A stretch of DNA of 64,000 nt from Coprococcus sp. GTDB taxonomy: Bacteria > Bacillota > Clostridia > Lachnospirales > Lachnospiraceae. Shown here piece by piece: positions 26,748-35,051 of the stretch. The notes beneath the pieces are model-generated. The model saw only the letters and a program-made list of their open reading frames with translations, made no database searches and was not told the DNA's origin. The translations under genes and the position numbers were made by a program. Positions within the stretch are counted from its first letter, which is position 1, and every line of letters starts with the position of its first letter. Location: contig JAAWDY010000033.1 in NCBI GenBank assembly GCA_022793995.1, positions 1 through 64,000 on the forward strand. Direction: 5' to 3'.

Positions 26748-27497
26748 TTATTTCTCTGAGGTAAGCCATCCCACGATTCCTTTCCATATCTTATCGTAGG
26801 ATTCCCACTCGCAAAACGCAGGCGGCGCCCAGTGCGGTGCGCAGTCTGTTGTAAACACAGCGCTTTTTCCTTTTCCATATTTTCCAAAAGCAATAAACGG
26901 ATCGCCTTCTACCGTCGCCGCCACATCTGCCTCCGGCTTTGCGACGGTTTTATTGTAGCCCAGCACCTCCGGCCATTCGCCGGATATGTCTTTCAGCGCC
27001 TCATGTTCTTTCACCGTCACTGGCCTGACTCCTTCACAGTGCTCCATCCTGTCGTCCACCGAGAGCACCTCCACCGGAAGAACCTCCTGCACTGCCGTAT
27101 CGTGCCACTTTCCTTTCGCATCCACGCCCGAAAACGTTAAGTATCCGCCGATCATCAGAAGGCCTCCGCCGTTTAAGACATAATCCCGGATTAATTTCGC
27201 CCGGTTCGGCATCTTTATACTGCGTGTAAACGTCGGCGGCGGAAGCAGAAGCGTATTTGCCCCAATATCCGACAAAATCACTACGTCATATGCCTCTAAT
27301 TCTTCCATGGTAAACGGAAACTTCTCCGGCGCCAGATGGTTTGGAAGAAATGTCACCTCATATCCATGTTTTTCCAGCGCCGCGACCAGCCACTTTTCCC
27401 CTGTCTCGTACACAGAAGTATAAAAACTGTCAAATCCTTTTACATGCGTGGTATAGCTCATCCACGATTCTCCTGCCAATAAAACTTTCTTACTCAT
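26748..27497 (-). CDS. Glutamine amidotransferase-like protein (PF07090 type)
   Basis: A 249-residue protein. The N-terminus KKVLLAGESWMSY, the GGGLLMIGGYLTFSG segment and the C-terminal DCAPHWAPPAFCEWESY segment match the family of glutamine amidotransferase-like proteins. The usual nucleophile-elbow cysteine of class I amidotransferases is not obvious (GGYLTF instead), so catalysis is uncertain. The ATG at 27497 follows AAGGAG; a frame opening at 27560 overlaps the permease gene and lacks this. It is often found beside sugar-type ABC importers, as here. Confidence 0.8.
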   Translation of the reverse strand: MSKKVLLAGESWMSYTTHVKGFDSFYTSVYETGEKWLVAALEKHGYEVTFLPNHLAPEKFPFTMEELEAYDVVILSDIGANTLLLPPPTFTRSIKMPNRAKLIRDYVLNGGGLLMIGGYLTFSGVDAKGKWHDTAVQEVLPVEVLSVDDRMEHCEGVRPVTVKEHEALKDISGEWPEVLGYNKTVAKPEADVAATVEGDPFIAFGKYGKGKSAVFTTDCAPHWAPPAFCEWESYDKIWKGIVGWLTSEK

Positions 27498-27528
27498 TTT
27501 TCGTCTCCTTTTTATTTCCTGCTTTTCT

Positions 27529-28506
27529 TTACTTCCTGCTTTTCTCAACATTCGCCACAAACCGTTCCATCATATGGTTCAGAATAATTGCGATAATCAA
27601 TATAAAACCAAGCGTCGCAAGCTGCCAGATCGAGTTCACATTTGCGATCTGAAGCCCGGAGTTCATCATCGTAATAATAATCACCCCGATCAGAACGCCT
27701 CCTAGGTGTCCTACGCCGCCCGCTACTCCGATTCCCCCAAGAACCGCCACCGTGATCGCCTGCATTTCCATCCCGCTGCCAGCGTCCGCCCGCGCGGTCA
27801 TAAGCCAGGAATTATTGATGATGGCGCTGATCGCAGCCAGAAGCCCGGCAAGCATGTAGACACACATCCGGATCCGCCTCTCCCGGATTCCGGTATATTT
27901 CGCAGCCTCCGGATTCGTTCCCAGCAGGTACACCCGGCGCCCGAATTTCATCTTATACACTAAAATGAATACCAAGATCGTGACCGGAACTACGACGAAC
28001 AATATCTGGTTGGGAATCCCAAACGTGCTTTCCAAAGACAGCGCCTTAAACCCATCCGGAAATCCGCTGATCGGGATGCCGCCGGTCAAATATAACGCCA
28101 GCGATCCATAGATATACTGCGTTCCCAGTGTAGCGATCAGGGCAGGTACTCTCGCCGCAGCTACCAAAAGCCCGTTTACCATTCCCAGGAGAATCCCTCC
28201 AAGCAGAGTAAGAACTGTCGCCGTTAAAATGCTGCATCCATTCATCACCGCCAGACCAAAAAGCACGCCCGATAAACTCATTGCAGAACCGATCGAGATA
28301 TCAATCCCGTCTCTGCCCGCGATCATGACAAGAGACTCGCCCAGGGACAATAACGTGAGGGCCGCCCCAAATTGTGTCACCTGCACCAGATTATTAATAC
28401 TGAAAAAATAGGGACTGATTAACGATAGAATGACTAACTCAACAATAAACAGCAAAAGCAGGAATTTCGTTCTGCTCTTCGCAATAGAAAAAGCAATCTT
28501 TTTCAT
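27529..28506 (-). CDS. Ribose-type ABC transporter permease (second)
   Basis: A 325-residue inner-membrane permease of the RbsC/branched-chain type. It has 8-10 hydrophobic segments, the SPYFFSINNLVQVTQFGAALTLLSLG start and the LLGTNPEAAKYTGI loop typical of the family, which contacts the ATPase. It lies directly downstream of the first permease with no gap; the two probably form a heterodimeric channel. Confidence 0.92.
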   Translation of the reverse strand: MKKIAFSIAKSRTKFLLLLFIVELVILSLISPYFFSINNLVQVTQFGAALTLLSLGESLVMIAGRDGIDISIGSAMSLSGVLFGLAVMNGCSILTATVLTLLGGILLGMVNGLLVAAARVPALIATLGTQYIYGSLALYLTGGIPISGFPDGFKALSLESTFGIPNQILFVVVPVTILVFILVYKMKFGRRVYLLGTNPEAAKYTGIRERRIRMCVYMLAGLLAAISAIINNSWLMTARADAGSGMEMQAITVAVLGGIGVAGGVGHLGGVLIGVIIITMMNSGLQIANVNSIWQLATLGFILIIAIILNHMMERFVANVEKSRK

Positions 28507-29487
28507 TTACGCCACCCCCTTCGTCTTACTCTTTTTTGACGTCTTCCCCGCCGTCAAAGCATCAAACAATACCGATAGAACGATCAAAAGACCAATAAAA
28601 CAGTTTTCAAGCAACGAAGGGATACCTAAAATCACAATCCCGTTTTTCAGAAACGCGATGAAAAGTACGCCGGCCAGCGTTCCGATCACACTTCCCCGCT
28701 TTCCGTTTCCCTTAGCGCCGGTCCCTCCGATCGTAACCGCGGCAATGCAGGCGATCGCCAAGTCGCTTCCGATCGTCATCTCCACGCTTCCCATTCGCGC
28801 GATATACAACATGGCCGCAATCGCCGCGATTCCGCCGGAAATACAGTAAGAGACCAGTTTGACCCGTTTCACATTAATTCCGCTTAAGTTCGCCGCCTGC
28901 GGATTACAGCCCGTGGCATAGATATGGCGTCCGAACCGCCGATACATCAAAAAATAGTAGAATATCGCATAAATGATAATAATCAGAATCAAAAGTAATG
29001 GAATTCCAAGCACTTTCGCTCGGGTAATCACCGCATATCCCGGATTCAGGCCGGTCAGCCATTTTCCTCCTAAGAGGGCAAAGATCACTGCCTTCCAGAT
29101 GTTCATCGTTGCGATTGTAACGATCATATCTGGAATATCAAACTTCGCAATCAGGAAACCATTCAGGAAGCCTACCCCCACGCCGATCACTATCGCCGCT
29201 ATGATAATCAGGAAAATATTTATATCCGCCTGCAGCATATAGCCGATTACGATCGCAATCACGCCCATAACGGATCCTACCGATAAGTCGATTCCTCCAA
29301 GCAGCATGACGATCGTCATACCGATACTCACCATCGCAATCTCCGCGTTATTCTGGATTACCCGGATCAGGTTATCTACCGTCAGAAAATTGGGTGCAAG
29401 AATTCCAAACAAAATGATTTCGATAACCAGGAGCAAAAAAGTCACATACTCTCTGCGCCCTGGTTTCGGCACATATTTCTTCAACAT
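28507..29487 (-). CDS. Ribose-type ABC transporter permease (first)
   Basis: A 326-residue RbsC-like permease, with IGMTIVMLLGGIDLSVGSVMG and ATGCNPQAANLSGINVKRVK, both conserved in sugar permeases of this family. The ATG at 29487 follows GGAGGG; a longer frame from 29526 overlaps the M20 gene stop and has no site. It overlaps the upstream hydrolase region closely, indicating an operon. Confidence 0.92.
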   Translation of the reverse strand: MLKKYVPKPGRREYVTFLLLVIEIILFGILAPNFLTVDNLIRVIQNNAEIAMVSIGMTIVMLLGGIDLSVGSVMGVIAIVIGYMLQADINIFLIIIAAIVIGVGVGFLNGFLIAKFDIPDMIVTIATMNIWKAVIFALLGGKWLTGLNPGYAVITRAKVLGIPLLLILIIIIYAIFYYFLMYRRFGRHIYATGCNPQAANLSGINVKRVKLVSYCISGGIAAIAAMLYIARMGSVEMTIGSDLAIACIAAVTIGGTGAKGNGKRGSVIGTLAGVLFIAFLKNGIVILGIPSLLENCFIGLLIVLSVLFDALTAGKTSKKSKTKGVA

Positions 29488-29506
29488 CCAGAGTTCCCTC
29501 CATTTC

Positions 29507-30817
29507 CTACGCTTCCTCTGCCTCACACCAATCCATTAGGATCGAAGCGATCATCTTCGTACAGGTCACAAGTTCTTCAATTTCCACAAATTCGTCTGCC
29601 TGGTGGGCAAGACGCGGATCGCCAGGTCCGATATTGAGGGTCGGCATCCCTACGTTGCAGAACCATCCCATGTCCGTATGACAGCAGATTCCTTCTACCT
29701 CAGACTCAGGATTCACCTCCCTGGCGCTATCCCTTACCGTCTGGAAAAACGGCTGGTTATCGAGCGTTTCTCCGCAGTCCGCATCGATCAGCCACTCAAT
29801 CTTTGGCACGTGATCCTGAAGCCACGGATCCGTCATCGCTACGGTCCTCACAAAATCTTCGATCTCTTTCTTCACCTTGGACCCTAGGCCGTTCTCGTCC
29901 TTCTCCGCCGGAAGATACTGTGCGTCAAAGGTCAGCTCCGCATGGTTCGCAAACGTCGTCGGATATTCGCCCGCATGAAACTCAGCGACATGAATCTGGC
30001 AAGGAATCGGCAAATATTTATGCTCTTTTGTCACAGACCACTCTTTATTCAAACGCCGAAAATGCTCCAAATACAGCGAAGCTTTATCTATCGCGTCTAC
30101 CGCCCCGCCGGTGCGGAAATCGCCCTGCTTTAGCTCAATATGTCCGGCCCGTCCTTCAATGATGAGTTTTCCCCAAAGAATTCCTCTGCAAAGCGGCGCG
30201 ATCTTCAAATGCGTCGGTTCCGTAATCAGGCACCCATCCGCACGGTATCCTTCCGCCACCAACGCCAAGGTTCCCATTCCTCCTGCTTCCTCATCCACGA
30301 CCGTCCCGATCATGGCATCGCCCTTTAACCGGAATCCGCTCTCCTTTATCGCCTTAAGCGCCGCGGTCATGGCCGCGATACCACCCTTCATATCCACTGT
30401 GCCGCGCCCATAGACCCGATCTCCAACCTTTTCTCCCCCGAACGGATCCTTCGTCCATTTGCTTCCTCTTTGCACCACATCCATGTGGCCGGACAGCATG
30501 ATCGATTTCCCGCCGCCAGTCCCTTTTAGCTTTCCGAACAAATCCGGCCTGCCTTCAAACGTATGGTCCGCATAATATCCTGCTTTTCCTTCATACTCCG
30601 CCAATTTCTCTGCGTCCGGATAGCAATACTCGGTTTCCATACCCATATCTTCCAAATACTCTTTTAGGACAGCCTGCGCCCTTCCTTCGCCGACATACTG
30701 CTCTTCTTCGTCAAAATAGGGCGTTACACTCGGCTCGCGAATCAACTTCTGAAGCAGGCCGACTACCTCGTCTTGATTCTCCTCAATCCAGGAATATACC
30801 TTTTCCTTTCTGCTCAT
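29507..30817 (-). CDS. M20-family metallohydrolase (long form)
   Basis: A 436-residue zinc-dependent peptidase or deacylase. Metal ligands are in LSGHMDVVQRG, GTVDMKGG and VVDEEAGG, with a dimerisation domain containing EGRAGHIELKQGD and a terminal metal ligand in GPGDPRLAHQADEFVEI. Its start overlaps the end of the ATPase gene by 4 bases, so it is made with the importer. The location inside a sugar-type ABC operon suggests that the imported compound carries an amide that is cut in the cytoplasm. Confidence 0.9.
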   Translation of the reverse strand: MSRKEKVYSWIEENQDEVVGLLQKLIREPSVTPYFDEEEQYVGEGRAQAVLKEYLEDMGMETEYCYPDAEKLAEYEGKAGYYADHTFEGRPDLFGKLKGTGGGKSIMLSGHMDVVQRGSKWTKDPFGGEKVGDRVYGRGTVDMKGGIAAMTAALKAIKESGFRLKGDAMIGTVVDEEAGGMGTLALVAEGYRADGCLITEPTHLKIAPLCRGILWGKLIIEGRAGHIELKQGDFRTGGAVDAIDKASLYLEHFRRLNKEWSVTKEHKYLPIPCQIHVAEFHAGEYPTTFANHAELTFDAQYLPAEKDENGLGSKVKKEIEDFVRTVAMTDPWLQDHVPKIEWLIDADCGETLDNQPFFQTVRDSAREVNPESEVEGICCHTDMGWFCNVGMPTLNIGPGDPRLAHQADEFVEIEELVTCTKMIASILMDWCEAEEA

Positions 30818-32334
30818 ACCCTCTCCTCCTGTTCTTCCTTCAAATTCAACGCATTTTTCAGAATATCTTCTTCTGTTACATGTTCCCGGTCAAACCTCGC
30901 GGTGATTCTTCCTTTATATAAAGTAATAATCTCGTCGCTCAGTTCCATAACTTCCGGCAAATCGGATGAAATTACGATTACCGCCACGCCTTCTTTCGCA
31001 AGCTCCATCACATACTTGTGGATCTCCGCCTTTGTCATAACGTCGATTCCTCTGGTTGGTTCATCCAGGATCAGTACCTTCGGCTTTTCCAGAAGCCACC
31101 TGCAAATCAGTACTTTCTGCTGTCCGCCGCCGCTTAAGCTATTTACACTGATGTCCTGGTTCGGCGTTTTAATGCTGTACTTCTCAATATTCTCCTGAAC
31201 GAGCTGATTCTCCTTTTTCTTGTTGATGATTCCAAATCGATTCGCCAGACCGTCCAAGAAGGAAACACTCATGTTATCGCGGACCGGGTGGATATCAAAG
31301 AGCCCCTGTGCTCCCCGGTCCTCAGGGACATAGAAAATCCGTTTCTCTATGGCCTGATTGATTCCCATATGCGTGATATCCTCGCCTTCAAAGATGACCT
31401 GGCCGCTCTGCGCGTTCGTTTCCCCGAAAATAGCCCGCGCAATCTCCGAACGCCCGGCTCCCACCAGTCCGTACATCCCTAAGATCTGTCCTGGTTTTAC
31501 TCCAAAGGTAATATCCTGAAAAGTTGTGCCATACGTCAGATTTTTTGCTTCAAGGATGTCCTTATCTCCCTGCTTCCTCTCTTCATAGACACTCATATTG
31601 ATACTTCTGCCGGACATAGCGGTAATGATGGATTCCTCCGTCGCCTCTTTGGGCATCGCCGACCCGGTAAGACACCCGTCCCGGAGAATGATGATGTGAT
31701 CCGAAATCCTCAGGATCTCCGGTATCCTGTGGCTGATATACATGATACTGACTCCGCGGCTCTTTAGGTCCGCAATAATTTCAAATAACTTTTCCGACTC
31801 ATTGTGGCTAAGGATGGACGTGGGTTCGTCCAGGATTAGCACCTTGCACTTCTTATAGATTCCGCGAGCGATCAATACGAGCTGTTGATTCCCGATCGAC
31901 AATTCACTCATTGTGAAATGCAGGATGTCGCCGGACAGTCCTACCAACGCAAGGGCCGTCACAGCCTCCTCATACATCTTCGTCCACTGAATCGTTTTAT
32001 TTCTGCTTACGACCTCGTTTCCCATGAAAATATTCTCAAGAACCGACATATCCGCGAAAATATTTGGTTCCTGATAAACGATGGAGATTCCCTTCTTTAC
32101 CGCGTCCAAGGGGGATTTCAAGGACAATTTTTCTCCCTCGAAATAAATCTCTCCTTTATCGTCTTTCAAAGCGCCGGCGATAATTTTCATCAAAGTAGAT
32201 TTTCCGGCACCATTCTCGCCGATCACAGACAGTACTTCTCCTCTTTTTAGTTCAAAACTAACGTTCTGCAGCGCTTTTACTCCGCCAAAGGATTTACTGA
32301 TCGACTCCGCTTTCAAAATAATCTCTTCTGACAA
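30814..32334 (-). CDS. Ribose-type ABC transporter ATPase (two domains)
   Basis: A 506-residue RbsA/MglA-type ATPase. The first domain has Walker A GENGAGKST (about 37-45) and Walker B VLILDEPTSIL. In the second, Walker A is degenerate (GLVGAGRSE), as usual for this family, with signature LSGGGQQKV and Walker B VLILDEPTRGID. The TTG start is 8 bases after AGGAG. It follows the binding-protein gene after a 170-base gap holding a hairpin, which may lower its expression relative to the binding protein. Confidence 0.93.
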   Translation of the reverse strand: MSEEIILKAESISKSFGGVKALQNVSFELKRGEVLSVIGENGAGKSTLMKIIAGALKDDKGEIYFEGEKLSLKSPLDAVKKGISIVYQEPNIFADMSVLENIFMGNEVVSRNKTIQWTKMYEEAVTALALVGLSGDILHFTMSELSIGNQQLVLIARGIYKKCKVLILDEPTSILSHNESEKLFEIIADLKSRGVSIMYISHRIPEILRISDHIIILRDGCLTGSAMPKEATEESIITAMSGRSINMSVYEERKQGDKDILEAKNLTYGTTFQDITFGVKPGQILGMYGLVGAGRSEIARAIFGETNAQSGQVIFEGEDITHMGINQAIEKRIFYVPEDRGAQGLFDIHPVRDNMSVSFLDGLANRFGIINKKKENQLVQENIEKYSIKTPNQDISVNSLSGGGQQKVLICRWLLEKPKVLILDEPTRGIDVMTKAEIHKYVMELAKEGVAVIVISSDLPEVMELSDEIITLYKGRITARFDREHVTEEDILKNALNLKEEQEERV

Positions 32335-32424
32335 AATCCGCTCTCCTTTCTATAATAGAATCCTGCCTCCAAATCCCGCCCTGCAGGATTCACCGCCTGC
32401 GGCGGGCTGCGTCAGCAATATGCT

Positions 32425-32492
32425 ATAGAAAAGGACCGTATGCCCAATGTCTTTCCTAAGCCATTGAACATATGGCCCTTTTTCACTTTTTT
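32425..32492 (-). terminator. Intercistronic hairpin between binding protein and ATPase genes
   Basis: On the minus strand GGGCCATATGTTCAATG pairs with CATTGGGCATACGGTCC, followed by TTTT. Further along, GCCGCAGGCGG-type sequences (32386-32410) can form a second hairpin. This is a likely partial terminator, giving more binding protein than transporter mRNA, a common arrangement in ABC operons. Confidence 0.6.
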
Positions 32493-32504
32493 AAAGCCTG
32501 GCTT

Positions 32505-33575
32505 TTAGAAATTAAAATCATCTACATTATCTTTGTTGATAATTAGAGGCTCTCCTAAAAGTAGAATCTTTTTCTCTGCATCCCATTTTACCGGATTCGA
32601 GATCCCTTCTATTTCATTTACCTCTTCAAATTCTTTTCCTTCTGCCGCCATCTTTCCTGCCCATACCGTCAGATATCCTAACTCGTAGGCATCCCAGAGG
32701 ATGGACTCTTCCATAACGCCCTCGTCCATGAACGGTTTCACTGTCGCCGGAGAACCGTAGCCAATCACTTTCACCTGTCCGGCTTTTCCTTCCTGCTGGA
32801 CTGCCTGGGCAACTCCTGGAATTGTAGAGGAAGCGACCGCAACCAGACCTTTTAGATCCGGGTACCGAGTCATCAATTCCTGTGCCTGCTTCAACGCCTG
32901 CTCGCTGCTTCCTCCCTGTGTATACCGAATATCTACAATTTCAATATCCGGATACTTTTCTTTCTGCTGTTCTTCCATAAAGGAAATCCAGGTATTTAAG
33001 TTCGTCGCTGTTGACTCGCCGGAAACAATGCCGATCTGTCCCTTCCCATCGATCTGAGCTGCCAGGCGATCCATAAGCGTTCTTCCCAGATCCTCATCAA
33101 GAGCCTGCGCTACATAAAATTCCCGCGTGCTGTCTGGAGCGTCTGAATCGCTTGTGTACACCGGAATCCCTGCTTCCTGCGCTTTTTCAATATACGGATT
33201 GGTGGAAGAGCTGTCCAGCACAGAGAGGGAAATCGCATCTACCCCCTGCTTAATCAAACTGTCCATGATCTTTACCTGCTCCGCCGCGCTCGCCTGCGTT
33301 GCACCGGTATAAAGAAATTCTACTCCCAGATCCTCCGCCGCCTTTTTTCCGCCCTCTTCCATTGCTGTAAAATACGGAATACCAATGAGCTGCGGAACAA
33401 ACGCGATCTTTAACTTATCAGAAGAATCCCCGCTTCCACCTTCGTTCGCTTCTGTCTTTTCCTCTTTCTTGTCTTCTCCCGCCGAATCAGACGTGTCTTT
33501 GCACCCTGCCAGCAGAGAAATTGCCATCGCTGCAGCCAATCCCGCCGCCATAATTCTTCTGAATCTGTTTTTCAT
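32505..33575 (-). CDS. Ribose-type ABC binding lipoprotein
   Basis: A 356-residue periplasmic-binding-protein family I lipoprotein (RbsB/AI-2-binding type). The signal peptide ends in LLAGC (Cys at about 26), then an acidic Ser/Gly linker, then two lobes starting LKIAFVPQLIGIPYFTAMEEGG. The start chosen follows AAGGAGG; the frame extends to 33635 without a site. It is the first gene of the cluster and has its own promoter at 33649-33677. Sequence around LIGIPYF is like that of rhamnose or AI-2 binders, but the ligand is not assignable. Confidence 0.92.
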   Translation of the reverse strand: MKNRFRRIMAAGLAAAMAISLLAGCKDTSDSAGEDKKEEKTEANEGGSGDSSDKLKIAFVPQLIGIPYFTAMEEGGKKAAEDLGVEFLYTGATQASAAEQVKIMDSLIKQGVDAISLSVLDSSSTNPYIEKAQEAGIPVYTSDSDAPDSTREFYVAQALDEDLGRTLMDRLAAQIDGKGQIGIVSGESTATNLNTWISFMEEQQKEKYPDIEIVDIRYTQGGSSEQALKQAQELMTRYPDLKGLVAVASSTIPGVAQAVQQEGKAGQVKVIGYGSPATVKPFMDEGVMEESILWDAYELGYLTVWAGKMAAEGKEFEEVNEIEGISNPVKWDAEKKILLLGEPLIINKDNVDDFNF

Positions 33576-33614
33576 AAATGTTCCTCCTTTTTTCTTCTTT
33601 TCCTTGGAAATTCG

Positions 33615-33630
33615 TTTGGTAAATCGTTTT
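33615..33630 (-). promoter_or_regulatory. Candidate LacI-type operator, proximal
   Basis: TTTGGTAAATCGTTTT is a 16-base site with a central CG and partial dyad symmetry. It occurs again with one change at 33790-33805. It lies about 15-25 bases downstream of the predicted transcription start of the ABC cluster, where a LacI protein could block transcription. Confidence 0.4.
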
Positions 33631-33648
33631 TCCACTTTTTATACATCC

Positions 33649-33677
33649 ATGATACTTTAGTTTTTATATGCTGTCAA
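33649..33677 (-). promoter_or_regulatory. Promoter of the ribose-type ABC cluster
   Basis: On the minus strand TTGACA (33672-33677) and TATCAT (33649-33654) are 17 bases apart, a near-consensus sigma-A promoter. Transcription would begin at about 33642, some 67 bases before the binding-protein start. Confidence 0.75.
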
Positions 33678-33789
33678 TAGTAAATTATTGCCTATAAATC
33701 TATTCTATTTTTTGTTAATTCTAACAAAATAGAGAAATTTTATTGTAATTTTCGCCAAACTTTCTATTCTATTTTTGTCTATTTTCACG

Positions 33790-33805
33790 TTTAGTAAATC
33801 GTTTT
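33790..33805 (-). promoter_or_regulatory. Candidate LacI-type operator, distal
   Basis: TTTAGTAAATCGTTTT differs from the 33615 site at one base. The two centres are about 175 bases apart on either side of the promoter, which would suit looping by a LacI-family repressor. Confidence 0.38.
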
Positions 33806-33831
33806 ATCAAAATAGCAAAAAAGAAAATGAC

Positions 33832-33873
33832 AAAAAAATACCAGAACCCTTGATAACAAAGATTCTGGTATTC
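33832..33873 (-). terminator. Terminator after tRNA-Gly
   Basis: On the minus strand AATACCAGAA pairs with TTCTGGTATT (10 bp) across a 16-base loop, followed by TTTTT. It begins just after the tRNA-Gly 3' end and separates it from the ABC cluster promoter. Confidence 0.85.
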
Positions 33874-33876
33874 CTA

Positions 33877-33947
33877 AGCGGGTGATGGGAATCGAACCCA
33901 CGTATCCAGCTTGGAAGGCTGGTGTTCTACCATTGAACTACACCCGC
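33877..33947 (-). tRNA. tRNA-Gly (anticodon TCC)
   Basis: A full cloverleaf: acceptor stem GCGGGTG/CACCCGC, anticodon stem CCAGC/GCTGG with loop CTTCCAA (anticodon TCC), and T arm with GGTTCGATTCC. The 3' CCA is not encoded. A terminator follows immediately. Confidence 0.95.
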
Positions 33948-34014
33948 GTGACTCGACTCTTTATATTATAGTGAGTTCAAAACAATTTGTCAAGTCTGAA
34001 TTTTACTTTTATCT

Positions 34015-34926
34015 CTACACCCATTGTTTCATGTCATCGCCAAACCAAATAACCCGGTTTCTCCCATACCGCTTCGCATCGTACAGCATGGTGTCCGCAA
34101 GCTTCAAATATGTATGATATTGGTCGGTGTTTTTGGGAATGACAGTAACCCCACCGCAGCTCATTGTGACCCACTTCCTGACAGAAGGATTATGGGGGAT
34201 ATGCAGCCCTTCCAGCTCGTGCCCGATCTGTTTCACATAGTCAAACGCCTTTTTCGCTTCATCGCCTACGATAATGGCAACAAATTCCTCTCCGCCATAG
34301 CGAGCGACAAAATCTGTCGCTCTCCGAAGGCTCTTTGAAAGCACTTCCGCCACGGTGGTTATGACCTTATCTCCGGCAGGATGCCCGAACGTATCATTAT
34401 ATACTTTAAAATTATCAATATCAAACATGCATACCGAAAACGGAATCTTCAGGCGGACGACTTCTTCCCATTTGGCAAGGCTGTACAGTTCGTACTGCCT
34501 CCTGTTCGCTATTCCTGTCAACTGGTCGGTCATCGACTGCTGCTCAACCTGCTTACGGTATCTGTACAGCTTGATATGCGTATTAACCCTTGCCTGCACG
34601 ATCGCCGGGTGAAAGGGCTTTGTGATATAGTCGACCGCGCCCAGCATGAACCCTTTCTTCTCATGCTCTATATCAGAAAGGCTTGTGATTAGAATCACAG
34701 GAACGTTCCGGGTAATGATCTCCTCCTGCAGCCTCTTCAGCAGCATAAATCCATCCATCCCCGGCATGACTACATCCAATAAAATCAATGAAAACTCTTC
34801 AACATTTATATAGTTGAGACTCTCTTCCGCCGTCTGCGCGACCACAATCTCATAATCCTCATCTAAAATCGATTTTAACGTGGCGGCCTGCATCGCGCTG
34901 TCGTCAACAATTAATATTTTTTCCAT
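34015..34926 (-). CDS. Response regulator with GGDEF diguanylate cyclase domain
   Basis: A 303-residue PleD-like protein. A receiver domain (1-120) has phospho-acceptor Asp51 in LILLDVVMPGMDG. A GGDEF domain (about 135-300) carries the catalytic GGEEF sequence near 209-213 with the DNFKVYNDTFGHPAGD substrate segment. It would make cyclic di-GMP in response to phosphorylation. No histidine kinase is adjacent, so the partner is elsewhere. No RxxD inhibitory site is evident just ahead of GGEEF. Confidence 0.92.
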   Translation of the reverse strand: MEKILIVDDSAMQAATLKSILDEDYEIVVAQTAEESLNYINVEEFSLILLDVVMPGMDGFMLLKRLQEEIITRNVPVILITSLSDIEHEKKGFMLGAVDYITKPFHPAIVQARVNTHIKLYRYRKQVEQQSMTDQLTGIANRRQYELYSLAKWEEVVRLKIPFSVCMFDIDNFKVYNDTFGHPAGDKVITTVAEVLSKSLRRATDFVARYGGEEFVAIIVGDEAKKAFDYVKQIGHELEGLHIPHNPSVRKWVTMSCGGVTVIPKNTDQYHTYLKLADTMLYDAKRYGRNRVIWFGDDMKQWV

Positions 34927-35051
34927 ACCGCTTCCTCTCTACAGTACCAATGTACACATATTTAATATTACATTATACACCGCCAGAATGTCAAGGACGT
35001 CGGGGATTTCGCGAAAAACATGATTTTCCCACCCCAAAGTCCGCTGGGCTT

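Noticed and set aside
33877-33947. tRNA-Gly as an integration site for the region beyond
   Set aside because: No integrase or duplicated tRNA 3' end was found nearby.
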